A model generated the notes under the pieces. That model did no database searches. It had not been told where the DNA came from and saw only the letters and a program-made list of their open reading frames with translations. A stretch of DNA of 64,000 bases from assembly GCA_047621345.1 (NCBI GenBank), contig JBLHLW010000005.1:1-64000 (forward strand), in the 5' to 3' direction. This DNA comes from Actimicrobium sp047621345 (GTDB lineage Bacteria > Pseudomonadota > Gammaproteobacteria > Burkholderiales > Burkholderiaceae_D). Below are positions 17,704-26,053 of this stretch, in pieces; position 1 is the first letter of the stretch, and every line of letters starts with the position of its first letter. The translations under genes and the position numbers were made by a program.

Positions 17704-19743
17704 CTATTGTGGTTTTCGCAAGCGGTCGATGAGCGCCAGCGTGTGCTGGTCTGGCGCAGGTGTGAGCAGGCTCACGACGATAAGAGCGAGAAAACCGGCC
17801 GGCACGCCGAAAATGCCGGCCGATATTGGTGCAATCTGAAACCACTGCCCCGCAATCGAGCCTCCAAGCGCCGGATGGGTGCGTAGCATGTAGATCACGC
17901 AGACTACTAGCCCCGCCAGCATGCCGGCGATTGCACCGGGCTGGTTCGCGCGTTTCCAGAATATGCCCAGCGCCAGCGCCGGGAATAGCATCGATGCGGC
18001 GAGTGAAAACGCTGCGCCGACCATCGACAGGATATTGCCGGGCTTGAGCGAGGCGACATAGGCGGCCACCAGCGCCACGACCAGTAGCAGCAATTTGGAA
18101 ATGGTCACGCGCTTCTGGGTCGAGGCGGTCGGGTCGATTTTTTTGTAGTAGACATCGTGCGACAGGGCGCTCGCAATCGTCAGCAGCAACCCATCGGCCG
18201 TTGACAAAGCGGCAGCCAGACCGCCAGCGGCGATCAGGCCAGAGATCACGTAGGGCAGGCCGGCGATTTCTGGTGTGGCCAGCACGACGATGTCGCCATC
18301 GAGGACGATTTCCGCCAGTTGCACGATGCCGTCATGGTTGACATCGACGATACTCACCAGCGGATGGAGCTTGTCGAGATTGGCCCAGTACGAGACCCAT
18401 CCTGGCAAGTGCGAAAACTCGGACCCGACCAGCGTGCTGTAGATATCGAGCTTGACCAGCACGGCCAGCGCCGGAATCGTGATGTAGAGCAGCATGATGA
18501 AAAACAGGGTCCAGAACACTGACTTGCGGGCCTGATGCACCGTGGGCGTGGTGTAGGAACGCACTAGCACATGCGGCAGCGCCGCCGTGCCCATCATCAG
18601 GCACAGCACCAGCGCCAGAAAATTGTTGCGTTTGTTGTCAGACGCCGCAGCGTCGATACCCGGGAACGGCGTCGCGTGCGGCAGGATCGGCGCGGCGCGG
18701 GCCAGATAGTTGTTGCGGGTTTCGGTCCAGAGCCGTTGCGCCTCGTCGACCCCTTTCGGATACGCTGCCAGCGCACGGCTGGCGCTGCGGATGTCGATGA
18801 GTGTGGCGTTATCGCGCTTGAGCTGCTCGACCCGACTCTTGGCCTCGAACAGTCCGTCTGACCACGCTAGCGGCAGGTTCTTGAGGCGCAGATCGAGTTC
18901 GGCAGCGCGCTGTCGGTAGACATCGCGGACCTGTTGCTCCTTCGGGTCGGCATTGAGCACTTTTTCGCGTTCGCTCAAGGCGGACAGCGCAGTACCGTAC
19001 GACACTTGGGGCACGGGCACGCTGGTGTGCTTGACCGACATCCAGACCACCGGAATCATGTAGGCAATGAGCATGATCAGGTACTGTGCGACCTGGGTCC
19101 AGGTCACCGCACGCATGCCGCCCAGAAACGAGCAGACCAGAATGCTGGCCAGCCCCAGAAAAATACCGACCGAAAAATCGACCCCGGTAAAGCGTGACGT
19201 GATTAGCCCGACGCCATAGATCTGCGCGACCACATACGTGAACGAGACGATCACGGTGGCGAACACCGCCAGCGTGCGCACTGTGTCGTTGCCGTAGCGG
19301 CCGCCGTACCGTGCTGCCAGATAGTCGGGCACCGTGTACTGGCCGAACTTGCGCAAATAGGGCGCCACCAGCAGCGCCACCAGCACGAAGCCGCCGGTCC
19401 AGCCCATCACATAGGCCAGACCATCAAAGCCTTGCAGATAAAGGCCGCCGGCCAGACTCAGAAAGCTCGCGGCTGACATCCAGTCCGCGGCGGTTGCCAT
19501 GCCATTGAAGATGGCTGGCACGCGCCGTCCTGCGACGTAGTATTCGGTGACGTCGGCAGTGCGACTGATCACGCCGATGCCGGCGTACATGACGATGGTA
19601 GCGAACAGGAACAGATAACCGATCCAGATGCGCGGCATGCCTTCTTTTTCGAGGATGGCCAGCGCTAGCAGAAACAGCACGAAACAGACCGTGAACCACG
19701 CGTAGTATGTTTTCAGACGGCTGGCGAAAAGCTTGTTACGCAT
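17704..19743 (-). CDS. sodium:solute symporter, large subunit (SSS family, acetate-permease-like)
   Basis: 679 residues from the ATG at 19743 (MRNKLFASRLKTYY). About 13 membrane helices; SSS motifs YVAGRRVPAIFNGMATAADW and ASFLSLAGGLYL near helices 2-3 and GLAAALSTADGLLLTIASA in the later part. A hydrophilic insert of about 110 residues (around 250-360, rich in Arg, Lys, Glu) separates two helices, as in the subgroup that pairs with DUF4212 proteins. The gene overlaps the DUF4212 gene by 8 nt. The substrate is probably a short carboxylate such as acetate; this is inference from the family. Confidence 0.9.
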   Translation of the reverse strand: MRNKLFASRLKTYYAWFTVCFVLFLLALAILEKEGMPRIWIGYLFLFATIVMYAGIGVISRTADVTEYYVAGRRVPAIFNGMATAADWMSAASFLSLAGGLYLQGFDGLAYVMGWTGGFVLVALLVAPYLRKFGQYTVPDYLAARYGGRYGNDTVRTLAVFATVIVSFTYVVAQIYGVGLITSRFTGVDFSVGIFLGLASILVCSFLGGMRAVTWTQVAQYLIMLIAYMIPVVWMSVKHTSVPVPQVSYGTALSALSEREKVLNADPKEQQVRDVYRQRAAELDLRLKNLPLAWSDGLFEAKSRVEQLKRDNATLIDIRSASRALAAYPKGVDEAQRLWTETRNNYLARAAPILPHATPFPGIDAAASDNKRNNFLALVLCLMMGTAALPHVLVRSYTTPTVHQARKSVFWTLFFIMLLYITIPALAVLVKLDIYSTLVGSEFSHLPGWVSYWANLDKLHPLVSIVDVNHDGIVQLAEIVLDGDIVVLATPEIAGLPYVISGLIAAGGLAAALSTADGLLLTIASALSHDVYYKKIDPTASTQKRVTISKLLLLVVALVAAYVASLKPGNILSMVGAAFSLAASMLFPALALGIFWKRANQPGAIAGMLAGLVVCVIYMLRTHPALGGSIAGQWFQIAPISAGIFGVPAGFLALIVVSLLTPAPDQHTLALIDRLRKPQ

Positions 19744-20014
19744 CGTCAGGCTCCGGCACGTAGCGGCGATCCAGCGTGTGCATGCGCCAGACGTAACAGC
19801 CGACCAGCGCGACATAGATCAGCGTTGCGCCTTGCGCTGCCAGATAAAACGACAGCGGCCAGCCAAACAGAACCAGCGCATTGAGCTCGCGTGCAAACCA
19901 GATGATGGCAATGGTGATGAGGAACCAGCCCGCCAGCAGTTGCAGCGTCAGGCGCCGTGTCAGGCGCCAGTGGGCAGCGGCATCAAGCGGTGCGCCGGGC
20001 AGGAATTCGCGCAT
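19736..20014 (-). CDS. DUF4212 small subunit of sodium:solute symporter
   Basis: 92 residues with two membrane helices (about 25-43 and 53-75). WFLITIAIIWFARELNALVL, GWPLSFYLAAQGATLIYVAL and CYVWRMHTLDRRY are the DUF4212 pattern. Family members are annotated as small subunits of SSS transporters. Its start codon touches the histidine kinase stop (base 20014 shared) and its end overlaps the symporter start by 8 nt, so all three are translationally coupled. Confidence 0.9.
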   Translation of the reverse strand: MREFLPGAPLDAAAHWRLTRRLTLQLLAGWFLITIAIIWFARELNALVLFGWPLSFYLAAQGATLIYVALVGCYVWRMHTLDRRYVPEPDDA

Positions 20015-21537
20015 CAGCCGATATCCTCAATGAATGGCAGCGGACCTGTCATCGGTAGCGTGACGCGAAACAGACTACCCGGTATTTTTGGATCATGGCT
20101 GTGCGGATTGCTGAAGACATCGACTTCGGCATCATGCTGCAAGGCGATTTCACGCACGATTGCCAGGCCAAGGCCGCTACCTTCGACGTTGCTGCCGAGA
20201 ATACGGTAGAAGCGTTCGAAGACGTGACTGCGTTCGGCCGCCGCAATGCCGGGACCGGTGTCTTCGATCTCCAGCATCGCTTGCTGACGGTCTTCGTCGG
20301 TGCGCACGCGGATGGTCACGCTGCCTTGCGACGGTGTGTAGCGCAGCGCATTGTCGATCAGGTTGCTCAACAGTTCGCGTAACAGCATCGCATTACCCTG
20401 CGTCATGACCGGATAGCCCGGTTGCTCGAAGCCGATATCGATTTGTCTGGCAATGGCGGCCGGGACCCACTCCTGCACCACGTCGCGCGCCAGTTCACTC
20501 AGTTCGATCGGCTCGAAAGCACGCGCCCGCACGGAGCGGTTTTCTGCGTGCGCCAATGACAGCAACTGGTTGATCAAGCGGGTTGCGGCTTCGGAGCTTT
20601 TCGACAGTTGTTCGAGCGAGCGGTGGATTTCGTCTTGCGACGTCTGGCGTAACGCCAGTTCGGACTGCATGCGCATGCCGGCTAGTGGCGTCTTCATCTG
20701 ATGGGCGGCATCGGCAATAAAGCGCTTTTGCAGGTCAATCGTTTTGGACAGCCGTTCGAGCATGTCATTGAGCGAGCGCACCAGCGGCGAGATCTCTTCC
20801 GGCACCTGGCCTGAATCAATCGGGCTGAGGTCGTCTGGCCGGCGCGCGCGAATGCGTTGCTGCAGTTCGGCCAGCGGCGCCAGTCCACGTGCCAGCGCAA
20901 ACCAGACCAGCGCCAGCGCCACCGGCAGAATAATAAATTGCGGCAGGATCACGCCCTTGATGATCTCGTTGGCTAATTGAGCGCGTTTGTCCAGGGTTTC
21001 GCCGACCTGCACCAGCGCCATGCGCGGTTCGCTGACCGCATCGCTGGCTTGTTCGCGGATCAGTCGGGAGGGGCGCAGATCAATCTGTACATAAGCGATT
21101 CGCACCTCGGTGCCGTGGATGCGGTCATCACGAAACTGGACCGTGCTGGTGGGCGTGCTGTCGTCCTCGGGTGGCACTGCCATCTCGTGATCGCCATCGA
21201 TGACCTCGCCCTCCGCACCCCGTATCTGGTAATAGACCGTATCGACCTCTTCGGCCCGCAGGATATCGCGTGCGACTCCCGGCAGTAGCCCGATTATCTT
21301 GCCATCGACTTCGCGCACCTGTTGCGACAGTACCGTCACGCTATCGTCGAGGGCGCGGTCAAACGGCTGGTTGGCGATCGACTTCGCTACTAGATAGGTA
21401 ATGGCGATACTCATCGGCCACAGCAACAGCAGCGGCACCAGCATCCAGTCGAGAATCTCGCCGAACAGCGAGCGCTGGATATGTTCGTCGGTACCGTCAA
21501 CGCCGGATTGCCCTGCCGGATTCGGCTTTCCCCGCAT
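20014..21537 (-). CDS. sensor histidine kinase (TctE/QseC-like)
   Basis: About 507 residues from the ATG at 21537, 7 nt after the response-regulator stop; the frame stays open to 21813 but that part overlaps the regulator. Two membrane helices (about 29-52 and 195-215) bracket a periplasmic sensor of about 140 residues. Then a HAMP-like linker, the phospho-acceptor helix AADAAHQMKTPLAGMRMQSE (His in HQMKTP) and a HATPase with ELLSNLIDNALRYTP, DTGPGIA and GSGLGLAIV. TctE-type kinases sense carboxylates, fitting control of the SSS symporter encoded directly after it. Confidence 0.92.
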   Translation of the reverse strand: MRGKPNPAGQSGVDGTDEHIQRSLFGEILDWMLVPLLLLWPMSIAITYLVAKSIANQPFDRALDDSVTVLSQQVREVDGKIIGLLPGVARDILRAEEVDTVYYQIRGAEGEVIDGDHEMAVPPEDDSTPTSTVQFRDDRIHGTEVRIAYVQIDLRPSRLIREQASDAVSEPRMALVQVGETLDKRAQLANEIIKGVILPQFIILPVALALVWFALARGLAPLAELQQRIRARRPDDLSPIDSGQVPEEISPLVRSLNDMLERLSKTIDLQKRFIADAAHQMKTPLAGMRMQSELALRQTSQDEIHRSLEQLSKSSEAATRLINQLLSLAHAENRSVRARAFEPIELSELARDVVQEWVPAAIARQIDIGFEQPGYPVMTQGNAMLLRELLSNLIDNALRYTPSQGSVTIRVRTDEDRQQAMLEIEDTGPGIAAAERSHVFERFYRILGSNVEGSGLGLAIVREIALQHDAEVDVFSNPHSHDPKIPGSLFRVTLPMTGPLPFIEDIG

Positions 21538-21544
21538 CCGCACG

Positions 21545-22231
21545 TCAGGTCGCAGCCGGCATGTCGATATATTTTTCGAGGCAGTAACCGAGCCCGCGTA
21601 CCGTGGCAATCCGCACGCCGTCGCACTCAATTTTTTTGCGCAGCCGGTGGACGTAGACCTCGATGGCGTTATTGCTGACTTCCTCGCCCCACTCGCACAG
21701 GTGATCGACCAGTTGTTCTTTCGATACCAGCCGGCCAGTGCGTTGCAGCAGCACTTCAAGCAACCCGAGTTCGCGGGCCGACAGATCCAGCATCTGCTCG
21801 TTGAGGTAGGCAATACGGCCGACCTGGTCGTAGGACAGCGGGCCGTGCCGTATCACGGTCGGTCCGCCGCCAACGCCGCGGCGGGTCAGGGCACGTACCC
21901 GGGCTTCGAGTTCGGACAACGCAAAGGGCTTGGCCATATAGTCATCTGCACCGAGGTCGAGGCCCTTGACGCGCTGCTCGATCGAATCGGCTGCCGTCAG
22001 GATCAGCACAGGCAAGTGGGAATTGCGGGCGCGCAGCTTGCGCAGCACTTCCAGCCCCGACATCCGCGGCAAGCCCAGATCGAGGATGAGTAAATCGAAA
22101 TCCTGAGTAGACAGGGCCAGATCGGCTTCGACCCCGTTGTGTACACAATCAGTCGCATACCCGGACTGGCGTAGCGAACGCGTCAAGCCATCGGCCAGCA
22201 CACTATCGTCTTCGGCAAGCAGGATACGCAT
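21545..22231 (-). CDS. OmpR/TctD-like response regulator
   Basis: 228 residues from the ATG at 22231 (MRILLAEDDSVLADG). The receiver has the acidic pair EDD, the phospho-Asp in DLLILDLGLPRMSG, and Lys in YMAKPF. The C-terminal winged helix (LSARELGLLEVLLQR, NAIEVYVHRLRKKIE, VRGLGYCL) is OmpR-type. First gene of a four-gene unit RR-HK-DUF4212-symporter, so it probably controls uptake of the symporter's substrate and its own operon. Confidence 0.93.
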   Translation of the reverse strand: MRILLAEDDSVLADGLTRSLRQSGYATDCVHNGVEADLALSTQDFDLLILDLGLPRMSGLEVLRKLRARNSHLPVLILTAADSIEQRVKGLDLGADDYMAKPFALSELEARVRALTRRGVGGGPTVIRHGPLSYDQVGRIAYLNEQMLDLSARELGLLEVLLQRTGRLVSKEQLVDHLCEWGEEVSNNAIEVYVHRLRKKIECDGVRIATVRGLGYCLEKYIDMPAAT

Positions 22232-22305
22232 CGTTATGAGCCCGGGTTGGAATGGGCAGAGTCTATTGTGTTCGTCGGGTTCGGGCAAGGTGGACCGTTA
22301 CCGCG

Positions 22306-23328
22306 CTAGCGCCGGGGCGGGCTGTAATCCGGAAAAAACTCACGCAGCAGGAATTGCTGCAATCCGGCTGCATCGGCCGGCTTGGCGCTGAGCGTGATGG
22401 TTTTGCCGAGACGGCGCGAATCCCAGGTGAAGTCATCCTGGGTGTGTTCGCGGATGATCTCGATCATTTTCTTGACCACGGCGATGCGCACGTCTTCTTC
22501 GCTGCCCTGTTCGACGTTGAGCACCTGACTCCAGTTGCGACCGGCTTCTTTTTTCCAGCCGCGGAACAGGAATTCGGCATGATGGGCGCCGACACTACGC
22601 AACTGGAACAGGCCGCCGCCGCTTTCTTTTTCAATCCCGGCAGCCTTCATGCTCGACGCAATGTTGGCCAAGGCGGCTTGCCTGCCGCGTTCGTTATCCT
22701 GTTGCTCAGGCGTACCACGCGCTGTCTGGGTCTGGCGCTCTTGCGCTTCGGCCTCCGCGCGTTGTTGCTGGCGCGCCGCCAAACGACTGGAAAAATCGTC
22801 GGCGGGTTGCGGCGCCGGTTCCGGCGGTGGCGGGGTCCGGATCAGCGGTTGTTGCACTATTGTCGGCTCAGGAGACGGGCGTGGCCGGCTCGGACGCGTC
22901 GCCTGTCGTTGTGGCGGCGGTTGCTTTGGTTTGACCACTGGCTTGGGGACGGGTTTGTCGGGAACGACTTTGCCGCTTGGCCGCGTCGGTGTCGATGAGC
23001 GACTGGGCGTGCTCGGGATGAGCATGAGCGTCGTCTCTACTTCGCGGCTGCCTGGCACGGGCAGTGGCATGTCGCTTTGATGGAACATAATGAGCCACAG
23101 CACCAATCCGTGCAAAAGCAGCATGATGATGGCTGCGACGGTGATCGTCAGCGGCTTTCTGTGCGGTGGCTCGACAGGTACGAAGCGGTCGCTGGCGCGG
23201 CGACGCGGAGTAGAAATCGAGGATGTGGTGTCGTAGGGCAAGGAGCGGTGCGAATCCAGTGAAGTAAGGGACCAGGGCAGAGGCCACGGCAGCGCTGCGA
23301 TCATTGCAAACAGGCCGAAGGTTACCAT
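22306..23328 (-). CDS. TonB-like membrane-anchored Pro-rich protein, function unknown
   Basis: Up to 340 residues; an internal Met (base 23304) could be the true start. One membrane helix (about 62-80, AAIIMLLLHGLVLWLIMF) is followed by a Pro/Lys/Arg-rich stretch (about 110-175, with KPVPKPVVKPKQPPPQ) and an Ala/Gln/Glu-rich coil. The topology is that of TonB or TolA, but the C-terminal domain (about 230-340, GGGLFQLRSVGAHHAEFLF to LLREFFPDY) is not a TonB C-terminal domain that I recognise. It may span the periplasm. It is divergent from recA and follows no operon partner. Confidence 0.6.
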   Translation of the reverse strand: MVTFGLFAMIAALPWPLPWSLTSLDSHRSLPYDTTSSISTPRRRASDRFVPVEPPHRKPLTITVAAIIMLLLHGLVLWLIMFHQSDMPLPVPGSREVETTLMLIPSTPSRSSTPTRPSGKVVPDKPVPKPVVKPKQPPPQRQATRPSRPRPSPEPTIVQQPLIRTPPPPEPAPQPADDFSSRLAARQQQRAEAEAQERQTQTARGTPEQQDNERGRQAALANIASSMKAAGIEKESGGGLFQLRSVGAHHAEFLFRGWKKEAGRNWSQVLNVEQGSEEDVRIAVVKKMIEIIREHTQDDFTWDSRRLGKTITLSAKPADAAGLQQFLLREFFPDYSPPRR

Positions 23329-23451
23329 TGGACGCGCAGACTATTATTTCGTCATGTATCTTCTCACTCCGGGAGAGTGACGATCCCCGCTCTCGCGCTG
23401 TCGCTGGAGCCGCATCATGAACAATCGTTGATTTCCCGCAAAAACCCCTGC

Positions 23452-23481
23452 TTGCATAAAATACTGTTTTTTTATACAGTA
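23452..23481 (+). promoter_or_regulatory. recA promoter with canonical LexA (SOS) box
   Basis: TACTGT-N8-ACAGTA at 23462-23481 is a perfect CTGT-N8-ACAG SOS box with matching flanks. A -35 like TTGCAT (23452-23457) and a -10 like TACAGT (23475-23480), 17 bp apart, place the box over the promoter. LexA binding there would block polymerase; cleavage after DNA damage would release recA. The start codon is 63 bp downstream. Confidence 0.9.
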
Positions 23482-23543
23482 CGGGTTGTGATTCATTTTG
23501 CCGACGCCATCTGGTTGGCTACCCCCACGTTGAAAGAATATTC

Positions 23544-24668
23544 ATGGACGACAAAAAAGCCGTATCCGGTTCAGATAAAAGCAAGGCGCTGGCCGCAGCG
23601 CTGGCCCAGATTGAAAAACAGTTCGGCAAAGGCTCGGTCATGCGCATGGCTGATGGCGCGGTAGTCGAAGAAGTCCAAGTCGTCTCGACCGGATCGCTGG
23701 GTCTCGACATCGCACTCGGCGTCGGCGGCTTGCCACGTGGCCGGGTAGTCGAAATCTACGGTCCCGAGTCGTCCGGCAAGACCACGCTAACGCTGCAAAC
23801 CATCGCTGAAATGCAAAAGCTGGGCGGCACTTGCGCCTTCATCGACGCAGAACATGCACTCGATGTCGGCTACGCCCAGAAGCTGGGTATCAACTTGTCC
23901 GAGTTGCTGATTTCGCAGCCAGACACCGGTGAGCAGGCACTCGAGATTACCGACGCACTAGTGCGCTCAGGCGGCGTCGATTTGATCGTCATCGACTCAG
24001 TGGCAGCCTTGACGCCACGTGCTGAAATCGAAGGTGACATGGGCGACTCGCTGCCGGGTCTGCAGGCACGCTTGATGTCGCAGGCACTGCGCAAGCTCAC
24101 TGGATCGATCAACCGCACCAATACACTGGTCATCTTCATCAACCAGATCCGCATGAAAATTGGTGTCATGTTCGGCAATCCTGAAACCACCACCGGCGGT
24201 AATGCGCTGAAATTTTATGCTTCGGTGCGGCTCGACATTCGTCGTACCGGCTCGATCAAATCTGGTGACGAAGTCATTGGCAATGAAACCAAGGTCAAAG
24301 TCGTCAAGAACAAAATCGCACCGCCATTCCGCGAAGCGCATTTCGATATCCTTTATGGCGAAGGCGTATCTCGGGAAGGCGAAATCCTCGACCTTGGAGC
24401 CGATGCCAAGATCGTCGAAAAAGCCGGTGCCTGGTATAGCTACAACGGCGAACGCATCGGTCAGGGCAAGGACAACGCACGCACCTTCTTGAAAGAACGT
24501 CCGGAACTGGCGCGTGAAATCGAGAACAAGGTGCGCGCTTCGCTGGGCGTGCCGGAACTGGGCGCCCTCAAGGGCACCGAGCCGGCCAAGAAAAAGGCGG
24601 CTGACAAAGCGGCTGACAAGGCTGCCGACAAAGCCGCGATCGAAGGCAAGGATGTCGTCGCCGAATGA
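23544..24668 (+). CDS. recA: recombinase A
   Basis: 374 residues. Walker A GPESSGKTTL (about 69-78), the DNA-binding loop region GDSLPGLQARLMSQALRKLT, NQIRMKIGVMFGNPETTTGG and the conserved C-terminal core are all present. RecA forms filaments on single-stranded DNA, drives strand exchange and triggers LexA self-cleavage. The extreme C-terminus has an unusual tandem AADK run (four near repeats, bases about 24597-24645), with repeats visible in the DNA too, so its length may vary among strains. recX follows 46 bp downstream. Confidence 0.99.
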   Translation: MDDKKAVSGSDKSKALAAALAQIEKQFGKGSVMRMADGAVVEEVQVVSTGSLGLDIALGVGGLPRGRVVEIYGPESSGKTTLTLQTIAEMQKLGGTCAFIDAEHALDVGYAQKLGINLSELLISQPDTGEQALEITDALVRSGGVDLIVIDSVAALTPRAEIEGDMGDSLPGLQARLMSQALRKLTGSINRTNTLVIFINQIRMKIGVMFGNPETTTGGNALKFYASVRLDIRRTGSIKSGDEVIGNETKVKVVKNKIAPPFREAHFDILYGEGVSREGEILDLGADAKIVEKAGAWYSYNGERIGQGKDNARTFLKERPELAREIENKVRASLGVPELGALKGTEPAKKKAADKAADKAADKAAIEGKDVVAE

Positions 24669-24691
24669 GCGATGTCTGCCGCGCTGAAAGA

Positions 24692-24734
24692 CTGACAACC
24701 GCCTTGCCGGCCTGATGGCAAGGCCAGTTGTCAG
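24692..24734 (+). promoter_or_regulatory. recA-recX hairpin enclosing the recX start codon
   Basis: CTGACAAC-CG-CCTTGCC, an 8-nt loop, then GGCAAGG-CCA-GTTGTCAG: 15 paired bases with a small internal bulge. The recX ATG (24715) lies at the loop/3' stem border. No T-run follows. It could lower recX expression compared with recA, by partial termination as in the known E. coli recA-recX arrangement, or by hiding the start codon. The structure is seen; its role is inference. Confidence 0.6.
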
Positions 24735-25188
24735 CCTGAAGGCGCGGGCTTTGCGCTTTTTGTCGATGCGTGAACACAGCCGTCTTGAACTGGCGCGCAA
24801 GTTGCAGCGCCATGCGCAAGACGGTGACGATGTCGACGCCTTGCTCGACTGGCTCGAAAACGCCAAATTCCTCTCGCAAGCCCGCTTCTCCGAATCCTTG
24901 ATCCACCGTCGAGCCGCCCGGTTCGGCAACAACCGCATCGTCTCCGAACTGCAAAGCCATGGTATCCAGGGCGAAGCCTTAAGCGATCTGAAAGATCGCC
25001 TGCAAGTCGACGAACTGGCGCGCGCGCGCGAGGTCTGGCTGCGCAAATTCGGCGCGCCGCCCGCTGATGCGGCCGAGCGCGGCAAGCAAATGCGTTTCAT
25101 GCAGCAACGTGGTTTTTCGCACAAGGCGATTCAGGCGGCGATGCGCCTGCGCGGCGACGAAGAGTGGTTCCCGGACGATGCCGACTGA
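24715..25188 (+). CDS. recX: regulatory protein RecX
   Basis: 157 residues, within the normal RecX range. Three-helix repeats: ALRFLSMREHSRLELARKL, VDALLDWLENAKFLSQARFSE and the C-terminal QRGFSHKAIQAAMR fit the family. RecX caps RecA filaments and limits RecA activity. It directly follows recA and should be SOS-induced with it by readthrough. The chosen ATG has a weak ribosome site and lies within a hairpin, consistent with low expression. Confidence 0.93.
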   Translation: MARPVVSLKARALRFLSMREHSRLELARKLQRHAQDGDDVDALLDWLENAKFLSQARFSESLIHRRAARFGNNRIVSELQSHGIQGEALSDLKDRLQVDELARAREVWLRKFGAPPADAAERGKQMRFMQQRGFSHKAIQAAMRLRGDEEWFPDDAD

Positions 25189-25426
25189 GCCGGTCCGGCG
25201 GCCGGCGGGTTGCGCAGGAATAGTCAATAGACCATGAACAACAGGCGGCAACCGATGCGAAATATCGTCGCTGCCGGTCTACCTAGTAGTAACGGCAAAT
25301 CGAGCTGTGCTACACTTTCTCGGTTTTTGCAGTGCCGCATGAGCGGTTGTGAGCGCAGAATCTGCTATCACTGAACGCAAATGCGGCAGTTATTGTCGTT
25401 GTCGCTCTTTTTTGGCAGTGGTCCGC

Positions 25427-26011
25427 ATGCCCCTTTCTCCACCTGTTTCACCTCGTGCACTCAAACATACCCGTACCCTCACGGTCGAGGCGTATGCGCG
25501 TGACGACGGCCTATGGGATATCGAAGCCCGCATCACCGATATCAAAACCCGCATCGTCAAGCTAGCCTCTGGTGAACGCTCAGCCGGCGCTCCCATCCAC
25601 GATCTCAAGCTGCGCCTGTCCATCAACCGGGATCTCGACATTTTGGCCGTCGAAGCGGTCTCGGATGCCGTGCCGTATCCCGGCTATTGCGACACCATCA
25701 GCCCAGCCTATCAGGCCATGGTTGGACTGAATCTGATGCGCAGTTTTCGTCAGCAACTGACAGCCCGCATCGGCGGCATCGCTGGCTGCACGCATCTGAC
25801 CGAGTTGGCGCAGATTCTGCCGACCGCCACGATTCAGGCCTTTGCCGGCGATGTCATCGACACGCGCGACGGCAGCAGTGCCGGTGGCGAGCAGCAACAA
25901 AAACCATTTCAACTCGACCGCTGTCATGCCTTGCGCACGGATGGCGCAGCGGTCGCGCTCTACTATCCGCGATGGGCCGTCAAGGTCGCGGAACCGTTTC
26001 AATCCAGTTAG
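25427..26011 (+). CDS. DUF2889 family protein
   Basis: 194 residues from the ATG at 25427 (MPLSPPVSPRALKHTRTL); the frame is open from 25349 but the extra part has no similarity. RTLTVEAYARDDGLWDIEARITDIK is the DUF2889 start, and the middle has GYCDTISPAYQAMVGLNL and GCTHLTEL. The family has no known function. In related betaproteobacteria the gene sits between recX and sucC as here, 42 bp before sucC. Confidence 0.85.
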   Translation: MPLSPPVSPRALKHTRTLTVEAYARDDGLWDIEARITDIKTRIVKLASGERSAGAPIHDLKLRLSINRDLDILAVEAVSDAVPYPGYCDTISPAYQAMVGLNLMRSFRQQLTARIGGIAGCTHLTELAQILPTATIQAFAGDVIDTRDGSSAGGEQQQKPFQLDRCHALRTDGAAVALYYPRWAVKVAEPFQSS

Positions 26012-26053
26012 TCAACCAGCATTTTTACGATCAGCGTCTGAAGGGAAGCTCGC

